This document shows, one piece after another, positions 49,952 through 62,200 of a stretch of 64,000 nucleotides of DNA (the stretch's first letter is position 1; each line of letters opens with the position of its first letter). The translations under genes were made by a program, and so were the position numbers. The stretch covers positions 1 to 64,000 of the forward strand of contig NZ_JABBGF010000004.1 in the NCBI RefSeq assembly GCF_012927265.1, read 5' to 3'. The DNA comes from Chryseobacterium cheonjiense (GTDB lineage Bacteria; Bacteroidota; Bacteroidia; Flavobacteriales; Weeksellaceae). The notes beneath the pieces are model-generated. The model was not told where the DNA came from, did no database searches, and saw only the letters and a list, made by a program, of their open reading frames with translations.

Positions 49952-52816
49952 ATGACAGATAAAAAATACAATGAGACGATTCATAAAGATAAAAATTACG
50001 AATACATTACCATTTCCAACGACGAAAACAACGTAAGAATCTATACTTTGAAAAACGGCCTAAAGGTTTTTCTTGCCCAAAATTTTGATGCCCCCAGAAT
50101 CCAGACCTATATTCCGGTACGTACAGGAAGCAATAATGACCCTGCCGATAATACCGGACTGGCACATTACCTCGAACATATGATGTTCAAAGGTACTTCA
50201 AAACTCGGGACTCAGGATTGGAAAAAAGAAAGTGAATTGCTGAACCAAATTTCAGATTTGTATGAAGAGCACAAAACAACCTCTGATCCTGAAAAAAAGA
50301 AAGAAATTTACCGCAAAATAGATGAGCTGTCCCAGGAGGCAAGCCAATATGCTATTGCCAATGAATATGACAAGGCAATTTCTTCATTAGGCGCTACGGG
50401 AACAAATGCCCACACCTGGTTTGATGAAACGGTCTATAAAAATAATATTCCCAATAATGAACTTGAAAAATGGCTGAAGATTGAAAAAGAAAGATTTTCA
50501 GAATTGGTGTTAAGACTTTTTCATACCGAACTGGAATCGGTGTACGAGGAGTTCAACAGGGCACAGGATAACGATTCCAGGTTGGTTCAGTACGAGCTCA
50601 TGGATGCTCTGTTTCCAACCCATCCGAACGGACAGCAAACGACCCTTGGAAAGGCCGAACACCTGAAAAATCCTTCGATGAGGGCTATTCATAAATATTT
50701 TGATGAATACTACGTCCCGAATAATTATGCAATGGTTTTGGTGGGAGATCTTGATTTTGATGAGACTATTAAACTTATCGATCAATATTTCGGCACGATT
50801 CCTTACCGCGAATTACTTGAGAAATATCCGATTGTCGAACAACCGATTACAGGAATAGTGGAAAGAACCGTGAAGAGTCCTACTACGCCGAGAGTTCAGC
50901 TCGCCTGGAGGACCGAAAGTTACGGAACAAGGGAAGCGATGCTTGCCGATATCGTCGCCAATATTTTAAGCAACAGGGGAGAAGCGGGATTGATAGACCT
51001 GAACATTAATCAGACCCAGAAACTGCTTTGGGGACAGGCGTATTCAGTGGGATTAAAACAATACGGGTATTTCTCCATTGTTGCCGTTCCGAAAGAAACA
51101 CAGACCCTGGATGAAGCAAAAAATCTCGTGATGGAACAGCTCGAATTGGTGAAAAAAGGAGATTTCCCGGACTGGATGCTTACCGCAATCATCAATGATT
51201 TCAAAGTTCAGAGGATGAAAGCGCTGGAAACCGCAGACGGGCTTGCCACCAATCTCTATGATAGCTACATCAAAGGCAGAACCTGGGAACAGGAACTGAA
51301 TGAAATGGATGAATATGCCGCTATTACAAAAGAAGATGTGGTAGCTTTCGCCAATGAATTCTTCAAAGATAATTATGTAATTGTTAATAAAGAAAAAGGA
51401 ACTAACGATAAGCTGATTCGTGTAGAAAATCCTGGAATTACCCCGGTAAAAATCAACCGTGAAGCACAATCTGAGTTTCTCAAGCAGATTTTAGCGGAAA
51501 AAACAGAGGATATCCAGCCTGAATTTATCGACTATCAGAAAGAAATCCTTACCGACACGATTAAAGATAAAAAACTGAGCTTTGTGAAAAATAAAAGCAA
51601 TGATATTGCCCAGGTACATTTTATTTTTCCTTTCGGAAGCGATCATGATCGTGATCTTGGTATTTCAACACAGGTTCTTCAGTATCTGGGAACAGAAAAA
51701 TTTTCGCCGGATGACCTTAAAAAGGAGTTTTTCAAAATCGGGATTACCAATGATTTTAAAACCACCAACGACCAGCTTACCATTTCACTACACGGTCTTG
51801 AAGAAAATATCCCGAAAGGAATTGAGCTCCTGCAACACTGGTTGAAAAAAGTACAGCCTGATCAGGAAATTTATAACCAGTTTGTGGAAACGGTGTTAGA
51901 AAACCGCGCAGCCATAAAAAAGGACAAAGCCCGCATCATGACGGCTTTAACGAATTATACCAAGCTCGGGTCTTTTTCCCGATTTACGGATATTATTTCA
52001 AAAGAAGAGCTTGAGAGCAGCAATGTTGAGGTGTTTACGGAAAGAATGCAGAATTTATTCAGGTTTCCATATCAGATTTTCTTTTACGGACGGAATTTTG
52101 AAGATTTTAAAGATTATATCGGGAAATATATCGAGCCGGAAAGCCTTGCTATTCCTGAGCCTAAAAAATATCCTGAACCTGAAACGCTGGGGAATGTTTA
52201 TTTTACCAACTATGACATGGTGCAGATGGAAATGAGCAGGATCGGAAGAGGTCAAATGGTTAATACAGGAAATTTCGGGAAGATCAATGTATTCAACGAA
52301 TATTTCGGGAGAGGGCTCTCTTCTATTGTTTTTCAGGAAATCCGTGAGAGCAAAAGTCTTGCATATTCTGCCTACGTTTCCTATGCTGCCAATTCCGAGT
52401 TGAACCATCCGGATTATATCACCACGTATATCGGGACACAGCCGGATAAGCTACAGATTGCCATCGATACACTGGCTGAACTGATGGCCGAGCTTCCTGA
52501 AGTCCCGGCACAGTTTGAAAATGCCAGAAATGCGGCACTGAAACAGATTGCCTCCGCAAGGATTACCAGAACCAATATTTTCTTTAATACCCTAAGACTT
52601 AAAAAGCTGAATATTTTCCACGACTTCAGGAAAGACATTTATCAGCAGATTGAAAGCTTAACCTTTGAAGACGTGAAGATGTTTTATAACAATTATATTA
52701 AAACGGTTCAGTTTAATACGGCCCTTATCGGAAAAAGAGAAAACCTGAATATGAAAGCTGTTTCTCAAATGGGAGCTTTTAAAGAAGTGACTTTAAAGGA
52801 TATTTTTGGACATTAA
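49952..52816 (+). CDS. M16-family (pitrilysin/insulinase) zinc metallopeptidase
   Basis: 954 aa from MTDKKYNETIHK; upstream ATG codons at 49937 and 49943 are alternatives. The inverted zinc motif HxxEH is present as LAHYLEHMMFKG near residue 72, with the downstream Glu in ELESVYEEF. Two tandem M16 halves are visible, the second catalytically inactive as usual (QVHFIFPFGSDHDRDLGI; YFGRGLSSIVFQEIRESKSLAYSAYVSY). A recognisable signal peptide is absent, so location is uncertain although several Bacteroidota homologues are exported. It degrades peptides. Monocistronic, followed by a REP-like element. Confidence 0.93.
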   Translation: MTDKKYNETIHKDKNYEYITISNDENNVRIYTLKNGLKVFLAQNFDAPRIQTYIPVRTGSNNDPADNTGLAHYLEHMMFKGTSKLGTQDWKKESELLNQISDLYEEHKTTSDPEKKKEIYRKIDELSQEASQYAIANEYDKAISSLGATGTNAHTWFDETVYKNNIPNNELEKWLKIEKERFSELVLRLFHTELESVYEEFNRAQDNDSRLVQYELMDALFPTHPNGQQTTLGKAEHLKNPSMRAIHKYFDEYYVPNNYAMVLVGDLDFDETIKLIDQYFGTIPYRELLEKYPIVEQPITGIVERTVKSPTTPRVQLAWRTESYGTREAMLADIVANILSNRGEAGLIDLNINQTQKLLWGQAYSVGLKQYGYFSIVAVPKETQTLDEAKNLVMEQLELVKKGDFPDWMLTAIINDFKVQRMKALETADGLATNLYDSYIKGRTWEQELNEMDEYAAITKEDVVAFANEFFKDNYVIVNKEKGTNDKLIRVENPGITPVKINREAQSEFLKQILAEKTEDIQPEFIDYQKEILTDTIKDKKLSFVKNKSNDIAQVHFIFPFGSDHDRDLGISTQVLQYLGTEKFSPDDLKKEFFKIGITNDFKTTNDQLTISLHGLEENIPKGIELLQHWLKKVQPDQEIYNQFVETVLENRAAIKKDKARIMTALTNYTKLGSFSRFTDIISKEELESSNVEVFTERMQNLFRFPYQIFFYGRNFEDFKDYIGKYIEPESLAIPEPKKYPEPETLGNVYFTNYDMVQMEMSRIGRGQMVNTGNFGKINVFNEYFGRGLSSIVFQEIRESKSLAYSAYVSYAANSELNHPDYITTYIGTQPDKLQIAIDTLAELMAELPEVPAQFENARNAALKQIASARITRTNIFFNTLRLKKLNIFHDFRKDIYQQIESLTFEDVKMFYNNYIKTVQFNTALIGKRENLNMKAVSQMGAFKEVTLKDIFGH

Positions 52817-52838
52817 AAATTTAATAAAATAATCATAA

Positions 52839-52863
52839 GCTGCCGCGCGATTCCATCGCGTGG
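52839..52863. repeat. REP-like palindrome, left flank of the RAYT gene
   Basis: GCTGCCGCGCGAT opens the element, which folds as CCGCGCGAT-TCC-ATCGCGTGG. Its first 13 nt are the exact reverse complement of the last 13 nt of the right-hand element, so the transposase gene is framed by inverted REPs. It may also terminate the preceding peptidase transcript, because TTTTTG follows. Confidence 0.8.
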
Positions 52864-52918
52864 CTTTTTGTTTTTATTTATCTTTTATAAATTTTTATCT
52901 TTATCAAAACATACATTG

Positions 52919-53485
52919 ATGAGTAGAAATTACAAATTCCATAATCCCGAAGGGCTGTATTTCGTAAGTTTTGCTGTTGTCGGCTGGCTGAATGTCTTTA
53001 TAAAAGATGAATATATAGAGCTGCTGTTGAAAAGTTTAAGATTCTGTCAGAAAAATAAAGGAATGGAAATACATGCCTGGTGTATTATGCCCAATCATGT
53101 ACATTTGGTTTTCCGAAGTGTGAATGGCCAAAAACCGGAGCTTTTATTAGGCGATTTCAAAAGGTTTACCAGCAAGGCCGTTGTTTCAGCAATAAAAGAA
53201 AACGCAAAAGAACCCAGAAACAAATTCTTATTAAACTTTTTCCTGAAAGAAGGTTTAAAAACATCTAACGTCAATAAGTATCAATTTTGGAGACATGATA
53301 ATCATCCAATTGAGTTATGGAGCAACAGAGTAATCTGGCAAAAGATTAATTATACCCATAAAAATCCTGTAAAAGCAGGACTTGTAACAAATGCGGAAGA
53401 GTACCGATACAGTAGTGCTATAGATTATGCCGACGAGAAAGGGCTTCTGGAGGATATAGTTGTTTTCAGAATGTTTAATATTTAG
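52919..53485 (+). mobile_element. REP-associated tyrosine transposase (RAYT, HUH Y1 family)
   Basis: 188 aa from MSRNYKFHNPEGLYFVSF; the upstream in-frame ATG at 52868 overlaps the REP side and is rejected. The HUH metal motif is MPNHVHLVFR, in the context IHAWCIMPNHVHL. The likely catalytic tyrosine is in WQKINYTHKNPVKAGLV, typical of the Y1_Tnp/RAYT group that mobilises or maintains REP palindromes. It is bracketed by two inverted GC-rich REPs. It has no IS200-like ends or second gene. It is a domesticated single-copy transposase by appearance, intact in frame. Confidence 0.9.
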
Positions 53486-53497
53486 GTTTATTTATTT

Positions 53498-53521
53498 CGC
53501 GCGATACAATCGCGCGGCAGC
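53498..53521. repeat. REP-like palindrome, right flank of the RAYT gene
   Basis: CGCGCGAT-ACA-ATCGCGCG folds perfectly and runs into GCAGC. ATCGCGCGGCAGC is the exact reverse complement of the start of the left element. It lies 12 nt after the transposase stop codon. Confidence 0.8.
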
Positions 53522-53610
53522 GGTGTGTTATTTGACTAAACTGCAGGTTTGTAATGTTTTACGCTTTTTGATTTATATAAAATTCTTGATATATGTTTAT
53601 AATTTATTTC

Positions 53611-53640
53611 AAACAAAAAATCCCGAAAAAACTTTCGGGA
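53611..53640 (-). terminator. Terminator of the S46 peptidase gene
   Basis: TCCCGAA and TTCGGGA form a stem whose minus-strand 3' side is followed by a T-rich run (TTTTTTG), just downstream of the peptidase stop codon. Confidence 0.75.
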
Positions 53641-53663
53641 CTTTGATATTATTTTATTAAAAA

Positions 53664-55802
53664 CTATTTCACAACTTTCATTTCATTAATCAGCCATTTG
53701 GAATCGGCAAATTTATCAATGATGAAAAGAATATATTTCGTGTCGACCATGATATTTCTGCTGAATCGCGGATCATAGTTGATGTCACTCATTGTTCCTT
53801 CCCACTGTCGGTCGAAGTTTAATCCTACAAGATTTCCGTAAGCGTCAAGCGCCGGGCTTCCTGAGTTTCCTCCTGTTGTGTGGTTGGTTGCAGTAAATCC
53901 TACGGGAACATCTCCTGTTTTATCTTTATACTGTCCAAAATCTTTTTTATCATAAAGATCGATCAGTTTTTTAGGCACATCAAATTCATAATCTCCCGGA
54001 ACATATTTTTCCATTACCCCGGCCAAGTGAGTCTGATAATTATAAGAAACGGCATCTCTTGGCGAAGAACCTTTTACTTTTCCATACGTTACACGAAGAG
54101 TAGAGTTGGCATCCGGGAAGAATTTTCGGTCTTTATCCGTTGCCATCTGTTGAGCCATATAGGTTTTCTGCAGCGCATCAATCTTTGTCTGAAGAGACAT
54201 AAACTGAGGATCTGCTTTGGTCATGTACGTGTCTCTCATCGACAGATAAATCTGGAAAACAGGATCTTTTTTCAGGGTTTTGATTAATTTATCCTGATTG
54301 GAAAAAGCTTTTTCTATATCCTTGCTTAAAGAAGCACCATTCACCTCATTTCTTCCTGTGATGATAGAATTTTTAGAGGCATCCTCAATAACCTGAATAT
54401 TTTGCGCTTCATTTTTGTACTTTTCAAACCCTGCAGGTAAGAACTGCGCATCTGTTTTGTTGGCATACAAAGCCAGCAGTTTTGCTGTTACTTTAGCATC
54501 AAGTTCTGCGTTATAGTCTTTATAGAAAGAAGACAATCTGTTTTTTAGTGCTGCAGTCCCTTTTTCATCCATTCTTCCTGCTTCGACGGCAGCAATATAA
54601 TTGTAATAAAGGTTAGCAAGCATTAAAGTCTCTGCATTTCTGATGGTTTCAGAATAGTAAGCATTGTTTAAAGCGTAAGGAGCCTGATCGTTATACAGTC
54701 TGGTGAGTTGATCCAGAGTTGTTTTAATTTCAGGATTTTTAGCAGCCAGTGAAGCCTCATACTTCATTTTTTTCTCTACGGCATTCGATTTTTTCAAACC
54801 TTCCACTTCGCCGATCCATTTTTTCCAGTAATTGGCTACGGATGCGTATTTTGAAGCATACTGAATACGCGTAGCGTCATCGGCGCGCATTTTTTCATCC
54901 AATGTCTTTAGTGCCACATCTCTCACAGCAATTCTTGCCGGATCAATTTCCTTCATGATTTTTTCAACAGCAATACCTGGAAGATATTCTGTGGTTCTTC
55001 CCGGGAAACCGAAAACAAAGGTGAAATCATTTTCATTCTTATCTTTAATAGAAACAGGAAGATAATGCTTAGGAACGTAAGGAACGTTATCTTTTGAATA
55101 TTCTGCCGGCTTGTTGTTTTTGTCAGCATAAATCCTGAACATGGAAAAATCTCCGGTATGTCTCGGCCAAACCCAGTTGTCGGTATCTGAACCGAATTTT
55201 CCGATGCTTTGCGGCGGTGCGCCTACCAAACGGATATCTTTGTACGTTTCAATAGTATAGGCATAAAATTTATTTCCGTAGTACATTGATTTTACAGAGA
55301 TGGATTGATAAGGCTCAATTTTCTGTGAGTTCTTGTAGATCTCAATATTTTTAGCAATCTGCTTAGAAAGTTCAGGTTCTGTAAGATTGTCCGTTCCCTG
55401 TAAAATCTGACCGGTTACTTCTTTAATATCTACGATAAAATCAACCGTTACTCCGGGATTAGGAAGTTCGCCTTCCGTATTTTTAGCCCAAAAACCGTTT
55501 GATAAAAGGTCATTCTGAACGGTTGAATGCGCCTGGATCTGCCCGTAACCACAGTGATGGTTGGTAAGCAGAAGGCCTTTCGGAGAGATGATTTCTGCGG
55601 TGCATCCGCCGTTGAACTGTACCACTGCGTCTTTAATGCTTGCTTTCTGAGGGTTGAAGATGTCTTTTGCAGAGATTTTCATTCCCAGATCTTTCATTTC
55701 CTTTTCATTCAGCTCTGTCGGGATCCACATTCCTCCGTATTGCTGTGCAAATGTCATTACAGCCGGCAAAAGAAATACGGATAAGAGTATCTTTTTTGTC
55801 AT
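53664..55802 (-). CDS. S46-family dipeptidyl-peptidase (DPP11-like)
   Basis: 712 aa from MTKKILLSVFLLPAVMTFAQQ, with a cleavable signal peptide; an earlier in-frame Met six codons upstream is less likely. The serine-protease triad region is visible: LLTNHHCGYGQ (His), and TTGGNSGSPALDAYGN (Ser). The S46 fold also has QYGGMWIPTELN at the start. The segment GLNFDRQWEGTMSDI carries Arg where, from memory, DPP7 has Gly and Asp/Glu-specific DPP11 has Arg, suggesting release of acidic dipeptides. Periplasmic peptide utilisation is typical of asaccharolytic and protein-degrading Bacteroidota. Followed by its own terminator. Confidence 0.92.
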   Translation of the reverse strand: MTKKILLSVFLLPAVMTFAQQYGGMWIPTELNEKEMKDLGMKISAKDIFNPQKASIKDAVVQFNGGCTAEIISPKGLLLTNHHCGYGQIQAHSTVQNDLLSNGFWAKNTEGELPNPGVTVDFIVDIKEVTGQILQGTDNLTEPELSKQIAKNIEIYKNSQKIEPYQSISVKSMYYGNKFYAYTIETYKDIRLVGAPPQSIGKFGSDTDNWVWPRHTGDFSMFRIYADKNNKPAEYSKDNVPYVPKHYLPVSIKDKNENDFTFVFGFPGRTTEYLPGIAVEKIMKEIDPARIAVRDVALKTLDEKMRADDATRIQYASKYASVANYWKKWIGEVEGLKKSNAVEKKMKYEASLAAKNPEIKTTLDQLTRLYNDQAPYALNNAYYSETIRNAETLMLANLYYNYIAAVEAGRMDEKGTAALKNRLSSFYKDYNAELDAKVTAKLLALYANKTDAQFLPAGFEKYKNEAQNIQVIEDASKNSIITGRNEVNGASLSKDIEKAFSNQDKLIKTLKKDPVFQIYLSMRDTYMTKADPQFMSLQTKIDALQKTYMAQQMATDKDRKFFPDANSTLRVTYGKVKGSSPRDAVSYNYQTHLAGVMEKYVPGDYEFDVPKKLIDLYDKKDFGQYKDKTGDVPVGFTATNHTTGGNSGSPALDAYGNLVGLNFDRQWEGTMSDINYDPRFSRNIMVDTKYILFIIDKFADSKWLINEMKVVK

Positions 55803-56002
55803 AATCAAAATTTTGCTCAATTTACGAAGAAATTATGAGTTTGAAATTTTGTGATATGTTGTCTATTTTGTTGTTGAAAATGAACGATGTATGGATTCTT
55901 GCTAATAGCTATTGCGTGCCATGTTAATGATGTTGAACTAAAAATTTTCACTAAAAAATTTAAAATTGAGAAAAAAATACACCGTTTTTTTAGTAGTCTA
56001 AA

Positions 56003-56178
56003 TTTAACCGCAAAAGAGTCAAAAGATACTATTAGATGTTACATAAAGTACTAAAAACTTTCAAAAGAAAAAAATCAAAGATTTTTAAGAACTAATGTGT
56101 TCTAAAATAATTGTGAGGCTTTATCTTTATCTAATGTGTCTCATGTGTCAAAATGCTTTTGTTTCTTTTGCGGTTAAA
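56003..56178. mobile_element. MITE-like element with 23-bp terminal inverted repeats
   Basis: The termini TTTAACCGCAAAAG (left) and CTTTTGCGGTTAAA (right) are exact reverse complements over 14 bp and agree in about 21 of 23 positions when extended. TAAA stands directly outside both ends (55999-56002 and 56179-56182) as a possible target duplication. The inside is AT-rich and without a gene. I recall the TTTAACCGCAAAAG terminus as common in Flavobacteriia. The DNA between this element and the peptidase start holds nothing else recognisable. Confidence 0.65.
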
Positions 56179-56202
56179 TAAAAAAGTTTGAAACAGTTAT
56201 TG

Positions 56203-56847
56203 CTAAAACTGGTAGGCAATAATGCGCTCATCTTCCATCAGGCTTTTCATCAGAGTTTCGTGGTTGACGTTTTTTCCTGTTACAATCCATGAGGTAGAAA
56301 GATTTCCCTGGGTGTACTGCTGTTTAGAAATCGCATACCTCAGGTTATGTTTCCTGAAAAGTTCTTCACAATAAGGCACATCATGATAATTGGTAACGGC
56401 AATCTTATATTCCCTGATTTTATGTTCTCGATCGATCAGTTTTTCGAAGCTGGTAAGCGAACTGAGTATCAACAGTACTAAAATGGTTCCCAAAACGGCA
56501 AGATAAACGTATCCCGACCCAACGGCCATCCCGAGAGATGCTGTTGCCCATATCGTTGTGGCTGTCGTAATCCCGTCGATTTTACTGTCTCCTTTAAAAA
56601 TAACTCCGGCTCCCAGGAAGCCGATTCCTGTAATGATATTGGCGGCAATACGGTCAGGATCATCTACCCCGATTTTTATAGAGAGAATCGTAAACAGACA
56701 TGAACCGAAACAGATCAGAATGAAAGTCCTCAGTCCGGCAGATTTATTACGGTATTCACGTTCCGCACCAATCAGGATTCCAAGAACCACTGAGATGAAA
56801 ATCAAAAGCAGTTCATTCTGAATAGAGTGATCTTTTAAAAATTCCAT
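56203..56847 (-). CDS. MgtC/SapB-family membrane protein
   Basis: A 214-aa protein with four to five hydrophobic segments in the first 135 residues and a soluble C-terminal domain. Family motifs are LGILIGAEREYRNKSAGLRTFILICFGSCLFTILS and GIGFLGAGVIFKGDSKIDGITTATTIWATASLGMAVG. MgtC proteins affect Mg2+/phosphate homeostasis and ATP synthase activity, and many are needed for survival in macrophages. There is no Mg2+ sensor structure in the 5' region that I could recognise. Its 3' end lies next to the MITE-like element. Confidence 0.92.
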   Translation of the reverse strand: MEFLKDHSIQNELLLIFISVVLGILIGAEREYRNKSAGLRTFILICFGSCLFTILSIKIGVDDPDRIAANIITGIGFLGAGVIFKGDSKIDGITTATTIWATASLGMAVGSGYVYLAVLGTILVLLILSSLTSFEKLIDREHKIREYKIAVTNYHDVPYCEELFRKHNLRYAISKQQYTQGNLSTSWIVTGKNVNHETLMKSLMEDERIIAYQF

Positions 56848-56924
56848 GAGTAATTATTTTAATAGCCAGAATAAATTTAGATAAAATCTTTCTTACAAAA
56901 TATGAATGAAATCACTTTTGATTA

Positions 56925-56951
56925 ATAAAAAAGCTGTCCGAGGACAGCCTT
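56925..56951 (-). terminator. Terminator of ligA
   Basis: AGCTGTCC and GGACAGCC pair (7-8 bp) around a GA loop. On the minus strand a T-rich run follows the stem, directly after the ligA stop codon. Confidence 0.8.
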
Positions 56952-56956
56952 AATAA

Positions 56957-58990
<2,034 letters not shown>

Positions 58991-59173
58991 TTAAATACAA
59001 TTTAAAAAAATAAGAGATTTACACATTCCGGGAAAATTAAAAAGGCTTAACATATTTCAACGGTTTGACTATCTATCAGATAAATTTTGCGTTTATAATT
59101 ATTTAACATCGTGTTCCTAAATAATTAAAAAAATGTTAAAACTCCCTTAAACAGACTGTTCTCAAAGTCAGGA

Positions 59174-59181
59174 TACATTTG
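59174..59181 (+). promoter_or_regulatory. -7 element (TACATTTG) of the TonB receptor gene
   Basis: TACATTTG matches TAnnTTTG, 20 nt before the receptor ATG. Confidence 0.6.
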
Positions 59182-59201
59182 CATGCAGCTAATTTGAAAA
59201 A

Positions 59202-62200
59202 ATGAGAAAAGTAAAGATTGTATTGGGATTATTATTCCTGAGTTTCGGGACACTGGCATATGCGCAGACTACACAGGCCTCTATTGTAGGAAAAGTGACC
59301 GGGGCCGGAAGAGCGCCACAGGAAAAAATAAAAGTGACGATTATTAATGAATCGACGGGTTTCAAAACAGAAACGGAAACCAACTCAAAGGGAGAGTATA
59401 TATTTAAAGAAATCCCTCTGGGAGGTCCTTACACGGTAATAGTGAATGAGGAGAAAAGAGAAGGCTATAATGTAAACTTTGGCGATCAGGTAACAGTAAA
59501 TATGGATCTAGCGAACGAGAAATCCATTGAGGAAGTTATAGTCACAGGAAATCTTAAAAATAAAATCGGAAATTTAGGAGCTGCTACGGCAATTACCACC
59601 AAAAATATCGGAATATTGCCTGTTAACGGAAGAAACTTTACCAATTTGGCTGAGCTCTCACCTTTAAGCGGTAAAAACGGAAGTATTTCCGGACAGCTGA
59701 GCTCTTCTACCAATTTTACCATTGACGGGATGACCGCTAAAAACCCGACTTCTGCAGGGGCTACCACAAGCCGTAGTGGCGCGCCGTTTTCAATCTCGAT
59801 TGAGGCGGTTCGTGAGTTTAAAGTAACAACCAACCAGTATGATGTAACACTGGGAAGGAGCGGCGGGGGAACCATAAGTGCTGTTACAAAGTCAGGAACC
59901 AACCAGTTTTCAGGAAGTGCATGGGAATATCTGAGAACGAACTGGCTTTCCAGCAAATACGACATCAGAGGAAATGAGATCCATAATGATTTTTCTACTT
60001 CTCAGTTCGGTTTTTCGCTTGGCGGACCGATTATCAAGAATAAACTTCATTTCTTCGTGGCTTGGGATCATCAGCTTGACTCACGACCGCTGCAGATTGC
60101 AGATATCAAATCGCATGACGATGAATTGAGGCTTAACACCACTACTGCTACTTTAAATAAGTTCTTAGATATTGCCAGAGCAAAATATGGTGTAGCAAAT
60201 ACCCCTCAGTTCGGAAGCTTCGACAAAGTAAGGAATTCTGATGCGGCATTTTTACGTCTGGACTGGCAGATTAACGACAAAAACTTATTGACATTAAGAA
60301 ATAACTTTACCTACGATTTAAATAAAAACGGTCTAGGAGACAATACGGCAATCAATGCTTTTGAATCTTATGGAAATGATAAAAACCTGGATAACAGTTT
60401 ATTATTAACATTAAGAACCAACCTGAAACCTAACATGACCAATGAATTAAAGGCTCAATACCTTTACACCGCTCAGGACAGTTACCAAAATGATGAATTA
60501 GGACACGCTCTTCCCAGAGCCATTGTTGAAAATATTGTTTCCAATATTGATGGTAAAGACAAAGCGACGAATATCCAGATTGGGGGACACCGTTTCGGGC
60601 AGGAAAGTTTCAGAAATAATGTTTTCCAGATTGTAGACAATTTATATTACAATACGGATAAGATTAAATATACTTTCGGAGCAGATTTGATGTACACGAA
60701 TGCAAAATCTATTTATGGAAGTGAGGTGAACGGAAGATTCCATTTCAGGGAAAATCCTGCTGCGAATGGCGGAGATAATTTGTTTAATTTTAATAATCTC
60801 ATTGCTTACAGATTTTACAGAGAAGTTCCTTTAATGGAAGATCCTTCGGTGAAATCCAATATTTACAATTTAGGGGTTTACGGACAGATTCAAACCAAAA
60901 TTGCCAGAGGCTTGGATTTAATGGCAGGGTTACGATTGGATTACGGAGGGTATCCAAAGGCAAAACTTAATCAGAAGTTGTTTGATGAAATGGGAATCCG
61001 TACGGATAATCAGATCCAATCATTCATTATCCAGCCGAGATTCCAGTTTGATTGGAATATCAATGAAGGGAATAAAAATTTCTTAAAATTCGGAGCCGGT
61101 ATTTTCTCGTCTGATATTAATAATTATATGATTATCAATAATCTTGTATTCGATGGAAAGCATTTGGCTACAGTGGATGTCAATCCTTCCCAGATTGGCT
61201 TAACGCCTGATTTCAACAGCTACAGAAATGATTACGGAACTGTTCCTACATTATCTCAGTATCAGCTTCCTACCATCAACTATACAGGAAAAGATGCGAA
61301 AATCCCTGTCGTTTATAAAGCAAATATTTCTTATACTCATTTCTTTAACGAAAGATTTAGGGCAGGAGTTGCGGCTTATATGGCTTTAGGGAGAAACAAC
61401 TATTTCTATTATGACAGAAATATGGCCGCCAATCCATATTTCACTTTGGATAATGAAGGTGGAAGAGGAGTTTATGTTCCTGCTGCTTCAATTGCTGCCA
61501 ATGGAACAATGAACTGGAAAGAAGGAAGAATCAACAAAAACTTTGGAAGAGTTCTTGAGCTGGTAAGCGATGGAAAGGTAAATCAATTCTCATTTGTGGC
61601 AGACACAAGTTACCGTTACTGGAGAGATGGGGAAATCACGGCAAGTTATACATGGGCGGATATTAAAGATAACACTTCTTATAACGGAAACGTAGCGAAT
61701 TCAGCGACTTTATCCACTCCGGTTGCGGGTGATCCCCGGGATCTGAGAATGACCTATTCTGATAACCAATTCAGAAATAAAGTGGTCATCTACGGTAATT
61801 CACCGACGATTGCAGGATTTACTTTAGGGATTCGTTATGCAGGAATGGGAGGAACCCGTTTTTCTTTAACAGCAGGAGGAAACGTAAACGGGGATTTCGT
61901 TGACACCAATGATCTGGCCTATATTTTCCCGAATCTTACCCAGGCTTTGATTGACAATCCGGAAGTAGGAACGGCTTTAAAGAACTATATCACCGATTAT
62001 AATAACAAGATCGCGGAAAGAAACGGCGGGAAAAACGGATTCTACGGAGTTTGGGATATTCGTGTGGCCAAGAAGATCAAATTTGAAAAGATTGGCGGAT
62101 TTGAACTTTCGGTGGATATTTTCAACGTAGCCAACCTACTTAACAAAGAGAAAGGGATCAATAAATCTTACGGAAATACAGCTCTTTACAGAATCACAGG

